40,136 bases of DNA. It comes from an uncultured Frankineae bacterium. GTDB lineage: Bacteria; Actinomycetota; Actinomycetes; Mycobacteriales; SCTD01. The stretch is taken from the NCBI GenBank assembly GCA_902805775.1, contig CADCUB010000066.1, forward strand, positions 1 to 40,136. The letters run 5' to 3'. The position numbers and the translations under genes were made by a program. Below the pieces are notes generated by a model. It made no database searches. It worked only from the letters and a program-made list of their open reading frames with translations, and was not told where the DNA came from. Shown in pieces: positions 34,245-40,136 of the stretch (position 1 is the stretch's first letter; the number at the start of each line of letters is the position of its first letter).

Positions 34245-34838
34245 CTAGAGGAACGCGGTCGGGTCGAAGGACTCGATGTCGAGGATCCGCACCCGCGGCA
34301 GCGGCTTGGTGAACGCGCGCGCGTCGTGCTCGAGGTCGAGGATCTGCAGCCCGTCGGCAGCGAGGTCGGCGTACCCGCTGTTGACGTACTCGCGGAAGCC
34401 GAGCAGGGCGACCCGGCGGCCGCCGCCGAGCAGCGCCTCGACCTGCGGTCGGAAGTCGCCGTCGTGGCTGCCCAGCAGGACGTCGGCGTCCACCCCGGCG
34501 ATCGCGTCCAGCATCCGCTGGATGCCGACGTCGACGACCTTCATCCCCGGCGGACCGGACAGCGGCACCGGACGCAGCCCCATGGCCAGCAGCGCCTGCA
34601 CGAACGACATGGGCAGCGAGCCCGAGGTGGCGTTGAGGAAGAACAGCGCCTTGACCGGCTGCCCCCAGACCGACGAGGCGTACGCCAGCACGCGCTCCCA
34701 GCGCGGCCGCTCGTCGGGTGCGGGCCGGTGACCCAGCACGCTGATCCCCAGCGTGGCGTCGAGGTTCTCGCCGTCGATGACCAGGTAGGTCACCCGCTCC
34801 GCCGGCTCGACGCCGCCGTCGGCCTGGGGCACCGTCAC
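34245..34838 (-). CDS. NYN (PIN-like) domain protein
   Basis: 197 residues. TYLVIDGENLD (first acidic site, Asp22) and DVLLGSHDGDFRPQVEALLGGGRRVALLGF (second and third acidic sites) are the LabA/DUF88-type NYN nuclease signature; the family fold is that of PIN RNases, so RNA cleavage is plausible but unproved. GTG start 10 bp after the hydroxyacyl-CoA dehydrogenase stop, without a clear ribosome binding site, so it probably depends on that gene for translation. Confidence 0.88.
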   Translation of the reverse strand: MTVPQADGGVEPAERVTYLVIDGENLDATLGISVLGHRPAPDERPRWERVLAYASSVWGQPVKALFFLNATSGSLPMSFVQALLAMGLRPVPLSGPPGMKVVDVGIQRMLDAIAGVDADVLLGSHDGDFRPQVEALLGGGRRVALLGFREYVNSGYADLAADGLQILDLEHDARAFTKPLPRVRILDIESFDPTAFL

Positions 34839-34848
34839 GGCCGTCGGC

Positions 34849-35715
34849 TCAGCGCGCGTAGTCGTAGAAGCCGCGGCCGCTCTTGCGCCCGAGCAGCCCG
34901 GCGTCGACCATCCGCAGCAGCATCGGGGGCGGGGAGTAGAGCGGCTCCTTGAACTCGGCGTAGAGCGACTCGGCGATGGCCTTGACGGTGTCCAGGCCGA
35001 TCAGGTCCGACAGCTGCAGCGGCCCCATCGGGTGGGCGCAGCCCTTGACCATGCCTGCGTCGATGTCGCGGGCGGAGGCGAAGCCCGACTCGAGCATCCG
35101 CACCCCGGACAGCAGGTAGGGCACCAGCAGGGCGTTGACGATGAACCCCGCGCGGTCCTGCGAGCGGATGACCGTCTTGCCCAGCTCGTCCTCGGCGAGG
35201 TGGGACACCCGCTTGACGGTGTCCTCGCTCGTGAGCAGCGACGGGACGACCTCGACCAGGGCGAGCACCGGAACCGGGTTGAAGAAGTGCAGTCCCACGA
35301 CCTGCTCGGGCCGCTTCGTGGCGGTGCCCAGCTTCATGATCGGGATGGAGGAGGTGTTGGAGGCGAGCACCGCGTCGTCGCGCAGCAGCAGCGCGTCGAG
35401 GCGGCGGAACAGCTCGGTCTTGACGGCCTCGTCCTCGCTGGCCGCCTCGATCACCAGCTCGGCGGAGGCGAGCGCATCGAGGTCGGTGCCGACCTCGATG
35501 CGGCCGAGCACCTCGCCGCCCTGCGCCTCGTCGAGCTTGCCGCTGCGCACCGCACGCGACACCGAGGCCTCGATGCGGGCGCGCCCGCGGCCGGCGGCGC
35601 CGGCGTCGACCTCGTGGACCAGCACCGACCGGCCGGCGCGGGCCAGGACCTCGGCGATGCCGGATCCCATCAGGCCGCAGCCGACGACGGCGACGGGCGA
35701 GCTGGACGGGGACAT
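34849..35715 (-). CDS. 3-hydroxybutyryl-CoA (3-hydroxyacyl-CoA) dehydrogenase
   Basis: Oxidises 3-hydroxyacyl-CoA with NAD(P). 288 residues: Rossmann VGCGLMGSGIAEVLARAG (12-20 core), SNTSSIPI with the catalytic-site Ser/Asn, GLHFFNPVPVLALVEVV with catalytic His, and C-terminal helical domain (GFIVNALLVPYLLSG, HPMGPLQLSDLIGLDT). Ends in GRKSGRGFYDY, typical of the family. GAGGAGG lies 6 nt before the ATG. Divergent from the acyl-CoA dehydrogenase gene, which suggests shared fatty-acid metabolism. Confidence 0.95.
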   Translation of the reverse strand: MSPSSSPVAVVGCGLMGSGIAEVLARAGRSVLVHEVDAGAAGRGRARIEASVSRAVRSGKLDEAQGGEVLGRIEVGTDLDALASAELVIEAASEDEAVKTELFRRLDALLLRDDAVLASNTSSIPIMKLGTATKRPEQVVGLHFFNPVPVLALVEVVPSLLTSEDTVKRVSHLAEDELGKTVIRSQDRAGFIVNALLVPYLLSGVRMLESGFASARDIDAGMVKGCAHPMGPLQLSDLIGLDTVKAIAESLYAEFKEPLYSPPPMLLRMVDAGLLGRKSGRGFYDYAR

Positions 35716-35779
35716 GGAGGGCCTCCTCGACGCGCGGGTCCGTCCATGGTCGCAGGCCGCCGGCCGGACCGGCCCGTCC

Positions 35780-35785
35780 TAGGGT
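35780..35785 (+). promoter_or_regulatory. -10 hexamer, leaderless promoter candidate
   Basis: TAGGGT, 7 nt before the GTG at 35793. It overlaps another GTG (35784), which makes that upstream start unlikely. Confidence 0.6.
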
Positions 35786-35792
35786 GAGCGGC

Positions 35793-37577
35793 GTGCCGAG
35801 CCTGCTGCTGTCACGCCGCGACCTCGAGTTCCTGCTGTACGAGTGGCTCGACGTCGAGCGGCTGACCGCTCGGGACCGCTTCGCGGAGCACTCGCGGGAG
35901 ACCTTCGACGACGTGCTCGACCTGGCCGAGCAGATCGCCACCGAGCACTTCGCGCCGCACAACCGCACCGCCGACCTCGACGAGCCGGTGTTCGACGGCG
36001 AGCGGGTCCACCTGATCCCCGAGATCGGCGCCGCGCTGAAGGTCTTCGCCGACGCCGGACTGCTGGCCGGCACCCTCGACGAGGAGCTCGGCGGCCTGCA
36101 GCTGCCCGCCGTGGTCGGGCAGGCCGTGTTCGGCTGGTTCCAGGCGGCCAACGTCGGCACGAGCAGCTACCCGTTCCTGACGATCGCCAACGTCAACCTG
36201 CTGCTGGCGCACGGCTCGCCCGAGCAGGTCGAGACGTACGTGCGTCCGATGGTCGAGGGGCGCTTCTTCGGCACGATGTGCCTGTCGGAGCCGCAGGCCG
36301 GCTCGTCGCTGTCCGACGTCACGACCCGCGCCGTGCCGCAGGACGACGGCACCCACCGGCTGTTCGGCAACAAGATGTGGATCTCGGCCGGCGATCACGA
36401 GCTGACCGAGAACATCGTCCATCTCGTGCTGGCGAAGATCCCCGGCGGACCGCCCGGCGTGAAGGGCATCTCGCTGTTCGTCGTGCCGAAGGTCGTCGTC
36501 GCCACCGGCGAGCGCAACGACGTGGTGCTCGCCGGCCTCAACCACAAGATGGGCTTCCGCGGCACGGTCAACACGCTGCTGAACTTCGGCGAGGGCGTGC
36601 ACCGCCCGGGCGGTCAGCCCGGAGCGGTGGGGTTCCTGGTGGGCGAGCCGCACCAGGGGCTGAAGTACATGTTCCACATGATGAACGAGGCCCGGGTCGG
36701 CGTCGGGCTCGGCGCGACGTGCCTGGGCTACACCGGCTACCTGCACGCGCTCGACTACGCCAAGGGCCGGCCGCAGGGCCGGCCGGTCAGCGCCAAGGAC
36801 CCGTCCAGCCCGCAGGTGCCGATCATCAGCCACCCCGACGTGCGGCGGATGCTGCTGGCCCAGAAGGCCTACGTCGAGGGCGCGCTGGCCCTCAACCTGT
36901 ACTGCGGGCGCCTGCTCGACGAGGAGCGCACGGGCGCCTCCCAGCAGGACCGGGACCGTTCCACGCTGCTGCTCGACGTGCTGACACCGATCGCGAAGAG
37001 CTGGCCGTCGCAGTGGTGCCTCGAGGCCAACAGCCTGGCCATCCAGGTGCTCGGCGGCTACGGCTACACCCGCGAGCACCCCGTCGAGCAGTTCTACCGC
37101 GACAACCGGCTCAACCCGATCCACGAGGGCACGCACGGCATCCAGGCTCTCGACCTGCTCGGGCGCAAGGTCGTCATGCAGGGCGGCGCCGGGCTGCAGC
37201 TGCTGGTCGAGACCATGACCGCCACGACCGACCGGGCGACCGCGGCCGGCGGCGAGCTCGCCGGGCTCGCCGCGCAGCTGCGGGCCGTCGTCGACCGGCT
37301 GCCGGCCACGACGGCGCGGCTGTTCAGCACCGGCGACGTCGAGGTCGCCCTGGCCAACGCCACCGTCTACCTCGAGGCGGTCGGCCACGTCGTCCTGGCG
37401 TGGACCTGGCTCGAGCAGCTGCTGGCCGCCGACGGGCGCACGGGCGACTTCTACGACGGCAAGCGCGCGGCCGGGCGGTTCTTCTTCCGCTGGGAGCTGC
37501 CCCGCACCGGCCCGCAGCTGGACCTGCTCGAGAGCCTGGACACCACGACCCTCGACACCCAGCCGGCCTGGCTCTGA
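35793..37577 (+). CDS. Acyl-CoA dehydrogenase, long form with C-terminal extension
   Basis: FAD enzyme, first step of beta-oxidation. About 594 residues, the long FadE5/DmdC-like class with an extra helical C-terminal domain. Motifs: FGTMCLSEPQAGSSLSDV (FAD and substrate), KMWISAGDHEL, QWCLEANSLAIQVLGGYGYTREHPVEQFYRDNR, and catalytic Glu445 in NPIHEGTHGIQALDLLGRK. GTG 35793 fits a leaderless promoter. Divergent from the hydroxyacyl-CoA dehydrogenase gene with 77 bp between. Chain-length preference cannot be read. Confidence 0.95.
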   Translation: MPSLLLSRRDLEFLLYEWLDVERLTARDRFAEHSRETFDDVLDLAEQIATEHFAPHNRTADLDEPVFDGERVHLIPEIGAALKVFADAGLLAGTLDEELGGLQLPAVVGQAVFGWFQAANVGTSSYPFLTIANVNLLLAHGSPEQVETYVRPMVEGRFFGTMCLSEPQAGSSLSDVTTRAVPQDDGTHRLFGNKMWISAGDHELTENIVHLVLAKIPGGPPGVKGISLFVVPKVVVATGERNDVVLAGLNHKMGFRGTVNTLLNFGEGVHRPGGQPGAVGFLVGEPHQGLKYMFHMMNEARVGVGLGATCLGYTGYLHALDYAKGRPQGRPVSAKDPSSPQVPIISHPDVRRMLLAQKAYVEGALALNLYCGRLLDEERTGASQQDRDRSTLLLDVLTPIAKSWPSQWCLEANSLAIQVLGGYGYTREHPVEQFYRDNRLNPIHEGTHGIQALDLLGRKVVMQGGAGLQLLVETMTATTDRATAAGGELAGLAAQLRAVVDRLPATTARLFSTGDVEVALANATVYLEAVGHVVLAWTWLEQLLAADGRTGDFYDGKRAAGRFFFRWELPRTGPQLDLLESLDTTTLDTQPAWL

Positions 37578-37635
37578 CGGGGCGGCTCTCTGGGCGGGCC
37601 GCGGCGAACGCCTGAGCGCGAGCGCCCACCGGGTC

Positions 37636-37641
37636 TACCGT
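37636..37641 (+). promoter_or_regulatory. -10 hexamer, leaderless promoter candidate
   Basis: TACCGT, 6 nt before the GTG at 37648; no Shine-Dalgarno. Confidence 0.6.
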
Positions 37642-37647
37642 CGCCCC

Positions 37648-38190
37648 GTGCCCGACCGTCCCCGCCGCAGTCCGGCGACGTGGTCGCTGCTGCTGCTCAC
37701 CGCTGCGCTCACGGCGCTGCCGCTGGTGTCCCTGCTGCGCTCGGCCCTGGTCCTCACCGGCGCTGTCGACCTCGCTCCCGGTACGGCCGCCCGGTCGCGG
37801 GCCGGTCTGGCCGGCATCTACGGCGAGGACGCCCTGCGCAACGCCGAGGGGGTGGCCGCGCTGCTCGTGACCGGCCCCGCCACGGTCGTCGGGCTGCTCG
37901 TCCTGGTCGGCCTGGTGACCTGGCGGGGATGGGCGCGCGAGGCCGCGCTCGGCGTGTTCGGCCTCACCGGCACGCTGCTGTGCCTGCTGTCGCTGGTCGG
38001 GTTGTCGGAGCAGGCTCCCAACGCCGTGCTGGGCCTGGTCGGCGGCCTGCTCCTGCTGGTCGCCGCCGGGCTGGCGGTGAGCCCGCCGGTGGCCGGCGAC
38101 TTCGACCGCACGCGGATCGCCGACGAGGTGCGGGAGCGCGTACGGCGCCAGCAGGAGCGGCAGAGCCGGGCACCGGGGCTGCAGCCCTGA
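37648..38190 (+). CDS. Four-helix membrane protein of unknown function
   Basis: 180 residues with four predicted membrane helices (about 10-33, 70-92, 98-120 and 128-148) and a charged C-terminal tail (DFDRTRIADEVRERVRRQQERQ) likely helical and cytoplasmic. No family recognised. Start from the leaderless promoter layout. Codon use matches the neighbours and the hydrophobic pattern is clear, so it is probably real. Confidence 0.75.
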   Translation: MPDRPRRSPATWSLLLLTAALTALPLVSLLRSALVLTGAVDLAPGTAARSRAGLAGIYGEDALRNAEGVAALLVTGPATVVGLLVLVGLVTWRGWAREAALGVFGLTGTLLCLLSLVGLSEQAPNAVLGLVGGLLLLVAAGLAVSPPVAGDFDRTRIADEVRERVRRQQERQSRAPGLQP

Positions 38191-38273
38191 GCGAGGCGCA
38201 CGGCCGCCGGCAGGGTGACGCCCTCGCCGCAGACGTGCGAACCTCGTGCCCTCACCGCCACGCGGAGGACACC

Positions 38274-38633
38274 ATGGTCGCCCCGGACGCTCCCAGCATC
38301 GATCCCCGCGCCGTGCCGAGCGGCACCGGCTGCCAGCAGTGCGAGGCCGGTGACGGGCCTGGCTGGTGGTTCCACCTGCGCCGGTGCGCGCGGTGCGGAG
38401 CCATCGGCTGCTGCGACAGCTCGCCGTCGCAGCACGCCTCCGCCCACGCCCGCAGCAGCGGTCATCCGGTGATCCGCAGCTTCGAGCCGGGCGAGGACTG
38501 GTTCTGGGACTTCAGCTCCTCGTCGGTCGTCGACGGTCCGGCCCTCGCGCCGCCCGACGCACGCCCGGCCGACCAGCCGGCGCCCGGGCCGGCCGGACGG
38601 GTCCCGCGCGACTGGCAGCGGCACCTGCACTAG
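38274..38633 (+). CDS. UBP-type zinc finger protein
   Basis: 119 residues. Cys20, Cys23, Cys38, Cys41, Cys46, His54, His58 and His64 follow the spacing of the ZnF-UBP domain (GTGCQQCEAG, RRCARCGAIGCCDSSPSQHASAHARSSGHPVIRSFEPGEDWFWDF). In eukaryotes the domain binds the ubiquitin C-terminus; bacterial stand-alone versions are frequent in actinobacteria and their ligand is unknown. GGAGG lies 6 nt before the ATG. The C-terminal tail is Pro/Ala-rich. Confidence 0.92.
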   Translation: MVAPDAPSIDPRAVPSGTGCQQCEAGDGPGWWFHLRRCARCGAIGCCDSSPSQHASAHARSSGHPVIRSFEPGEDWFWDFSSSSVVDGPALAPPDARPADQPAPGPAGRVPRDWQRHLH

Positions 38634-38737
38634 CGACGCCGGGGTCGGCAGCCGGCAGGCACCAGCAGGAGCGGAGCCCAGGGGCGAGGGCACCTGCATC
38701 GGGAATGCCCCGGCCCGCGCCGCGCTTGGCTACCTGT

Positions 38738-38747
38738 TGACATGTCA
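38738..38747. promoter_or_regulatory. TGACATGTCA palindrome, possible operator
   Basis: Perfect 10-bp palindrome, 21 bp before the pirin ATG, embedded in TTGACATGTCAT and locally AT-richer than its surroundings. It resembles half-spaced MarR/TetR-type operators; no regulator is encoded beside it. Confidence 0.4.
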
Positions 38748-38768
38748 TCCACCAGCCGGGAGCAGGCC

Positions 38769-39539
38769 ATGACCAGCACCCTCCCCCTCCGCCCCGAGGT
38801 CGACGTCCGGCGTGCGGCCGAGCGCTACGAGACCCGGATCGACTGGCTCGACAGCCGGCACTCCTTCTCCTTCGGCCGTCACTACGACCCGGCCAACACC
38901 GCCCACGGGGTGCTGCTGGTCAACAACGACGACCGCGTCCGGGCCGGCACCGGCTTCGAGACCCACCCGCACCGCGACATGGAGATCGTCACCTGGGTCC
39001 TGCAGGGCTCGCTCGTGCACCAGGACTCGACCGGCCACAGCGGCGTCATCTACCCGGGCCTCGCCCAGCGGATGAGCGCCGGCACCGGCATCCTGCACAG
39101 CGAGAAGAACGACGCCTACCGCCTCGAGGCGGACCGGCCGCGCGAGCAGGTGCACTTCGTGCAGATGTGGGTGCTGCCCGACGAGAGCGGCGTACGCCCG
39201 GGCTACGAGCAGCTCGAGATCGACGACGCCGTCCTGCGCGGCGGCCTCGTGCCGGTCGCGTCCGGGATGGCCCGCCACGACGGCGAGGCCGCGATCCGCA
39301 TCGCCAACCGGGGCGCCGCCCTGCACGCCGCCCGCCTGCAGCCCGGTCAGAGCGTGACGCTGCCGGACGCCCCCTACCTGCACCTGTTCGTCCCACGAGG
39401 AAGCGTCGTCCTGGAGGGCGCCGGACCGCTCGCCGCGGGCGACGCCGTGCGCTTCACCGCCACCGGCGGCCAGACCGTGACGGCGACCGAGGCCGCCGAG
39501 GTCCTGGTGTGGGAGATGCACGCCGCCCTCGCCGCCTGA
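38769..39539 (+). CDS. Pirin family protein
   Basis: 256 residues, two cupin barrels. The N-terminal barrel has the pirin metal site: THPHRDMEIVTWVLQG (His66, His68) and MSAGTGILHSEKND (His110, Glu112), with VHFVQMWVLP after it. Several bacterial pirins act as quercetin 2,3-dioxygenases or redox sensors; the role here is not known. ATG 38769 is chosen for the GGGAG about 6 nt upstream; an ATG nine codons earlier (38742) would overlap the TGACATGTCA palindrome. Confidence 0.92.
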   Translation: MTSTLPLRPEVDVRRAAERYETRIDWLDSRHSFSFGRHYDPANTAHGVLLVNNDDRVRAGTGFETHPHRDMEIVTWVLQGSLVHQDSTGHSGVIYPGLAQRMSAGTGILHSEKNDAYRLEADRPREQVHFVQMWVLPDESGVRPGYEQLEIDDAVLRGGLVPVASGMARHDGEAAIRIANRGAALHAARLQPGQSVTLPDAPYLHLFVPRGSVVLEGAGPLAAGDAVRFTATGGQTVTATEAAEVLVWEMHAALAA

Positions 39540-39606
39540 CGGGGAGTCCCGCCGACCGCGCTCGACCCGGTCCCCATGTTTCCGCCGTACCGACAGGAGG
39601 TCTGCC

Positions 39607-39918
39607 ATGACCGACGTGCTCTCCGCCTTCGAGCGGGCTCGGGTCTTCTTCGACGCAGGACAGCCGACGCAGGCCGTCGTCCTGCTCGACCAGGTCCTCG
39701 AGGCCGCCCCCGGCACGACCGCGGCCGCCGAGCTGCGGGCCCGGGCGCTGTTCGCGTCGGCCCAGCTCGGCCGCGCCGAGCAGGCGGTGCGCGAGCTGCT
39801 CGACCGCGACCCGTCCGACGGCTGGGCGCGCGTCGCGCTCGCCCGGACCCTGGAGCGTCAGGGCCGCCCGGGCGAGGCGGCGGCGCAGTGGCGGATCGCG
39901 GACGCCCTCGGCGCCTGA
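39607..39918 (+). CDS. Small tetratricopeptide-repeat protein
   Basis: 103 residues made almost wholly of about three TPR helix pairs (ARVFFDAGQPTQAVVLLDQVLEAAPG, ARALFASAQLGRAEQAVRELLDRDPS, VALARTLERQGRPGEAAAQW). A scaffold for protein binding; no enzymatic part. AGGAGG lies 8 nt before the ATG. It follows pirin by 67 bp on the same strand. Confidence 0.88.
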   Translation: MTDVLSAFERARVFFDAGQPTQAVVLLDQVLEAAPGTTAAAELRARALFASAQLGRAEQAVRELLDRDPSDGWARVALARTLERQGRPGEAAAQWRIADALGA

Positions 39919-39945
39919 CGTCCTCGCCGGACGCCTGCGGCGCCT

Positions 39946-40012
39946 GACCGGGCTTCGCCTGACGCCGGACCGGGCCTCGCCGGACCCGCCGTCGGACCAG
40001 GCCTCACCGGAT
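39946..40012. repeat. Degenerate 18-bp repeat, three copies
   Basis: GACCGGGCTTCGCCTGAC (39946-39963), GACCGGGCCTCGCCGGAC (39968-39985) and GACCAGGCCTCACCGGAT (39995-40012), spaced 22 and 27 bp, in the non-coding tail after the TPR gene. Confidence 0.6.
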
Positions 40013-40058
40013 GCCGTCGCTGCGTGACGGGCCGGACGGTCCCGGGCTGACAGCCGCG

Positions 40059-40136
40059 CACACGAGCTGATCCAGGACGAAGACGAGGGGCCCCGAGGTC
40101 AGCGTCCCCGCGGCCGTCCGGCGATCAGCTCGTGTG
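40059..40136. repeat. 14-bp inverted repeat reaching the window edge
   Basis: CACACGAGCTGATC (40059-40072) is the exact reverse complement of GATCAGCTCGTGTG (40123-40136), 50 bp apart. The outer end may continue beyond the window. Confidence 0.75.
40099..40136 (-). CDS. Possible C-terminal end of a minus-strand gene
   Basis: Read on the minus strand, the last bases give HELIAGRPRGR and a TGA stop. Basic C-terminal ends like this are common, but 11 residues are too few for identification, and the right arm of the inverted repeat lies inside it. Confidence 0.2.
   Translation of the reverse strand, partial: HELIAGRPRGR

Noticed and set aside
1..40136. CRISPR arrays, tRNA or rRNA genes, insertion sequences, prophage genes
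   Set aside because: No regularly spaced palindromic repeats, no tRNA-like cloverleaf, no rRNA sequence, and no transposase, integrase or phage structural protein were seen.

Overview
This is a gene-dense, very high-GC window (runs of G/C-ending codons, many GTG and one TTG start, no intergenic gap over about 220 bp) from an actinobacterium. Supporting signs are the actinobacterial small zinc protein of the DUF7455 type, an Rv2449c-like trans-acting enoyl reductase, the cdd-deoA-add / deoC-pmmB-punA gene set, and many start codons that sit 6-8 nt behind a (T/C)ANNNT hexamer, which is the leaderless arrangement common in Actinobacteria. The exact genus cannot be fixed from the sequence alone; a Kineosporiales/Geodermatophilales-type soil actinobacterium would fit.

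Layout. 1-8 kb: a ParB-fold protein, then mostly minus-strand housekeeping genes: msrA, a K+/H+ antiporter, a fused SecDF carrying a PSAA-repeat linker, a small membrane protein and release factor 3. 8-9.7 kb: a thioesterase and an MFS exporter that converge on a shared CTAG stop. 9.8-18.1 kb: a nucleoside import and catabolism operon (Bmp lipoprotein, ABC ATPase, two permeases, cytidine deaminase, thymidine phosphorylase, a small cupin, adenosine deaminase). 18.2-22.3 kb: a secreted M28 peptidase facing an oxidoreductase/enoyl-reductase pair and a small zinc protein. 22.4-25.5 kb: the second half of nucleoside catabolism on the minus strand (deoC, a phosphohexomutase/pentomutase, purine nucleoside phosphorylase). 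25.6-28.8 kb: alpha/beta hydrolase, PgsA-type CDP-alcohol transferase, a small CxxC protein, and a GAF-PP2C phosphatase. 28.8-31 kb: threonine dehydratase divergent from a microbial rhodopsin. 31-40 kb: an orphan two-domain lipoprotein, an SDR, small membrane proteins, a NYN-domain protein coupled to 3-hydroxyacyl-CoA dehydrogenase, an acyl-CoA dehydrogenase, a UBP-type zinc finger protein, a pirin and a TPR protein.

How the genes work together. The two nucleoside blocks form a near-complete route: uptake by the Bmp ABC importer, deamination (Cdd, Add), phosphorolysis (DeoA, PNP), conversion of pentose-1-phosphate to pentose-5-phosphate (the mutase) and cleavage of deoxyribose-5-phosphate (DeoC). 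No transcription factor is encoded among them. A cupin is translationally wedged between deoA and add and may be an unrecognised part of the pathway.

The most striking single gene is the rhodopsin at 30164-30961. Its helix C reads N-T-Q at the three diagnostic positions where proton pumps have D-T-D or D-T-E. NTQ is the signature of light-driven chloride pumps described mainly in marine bacteria, so this is a candidate light-driven anion pump in a high-GC actinobacterium. Its promoter region holds three GTGC(G)GCAC palindromes. No retinal or carotenoid biosynthesis gene is present in the window.
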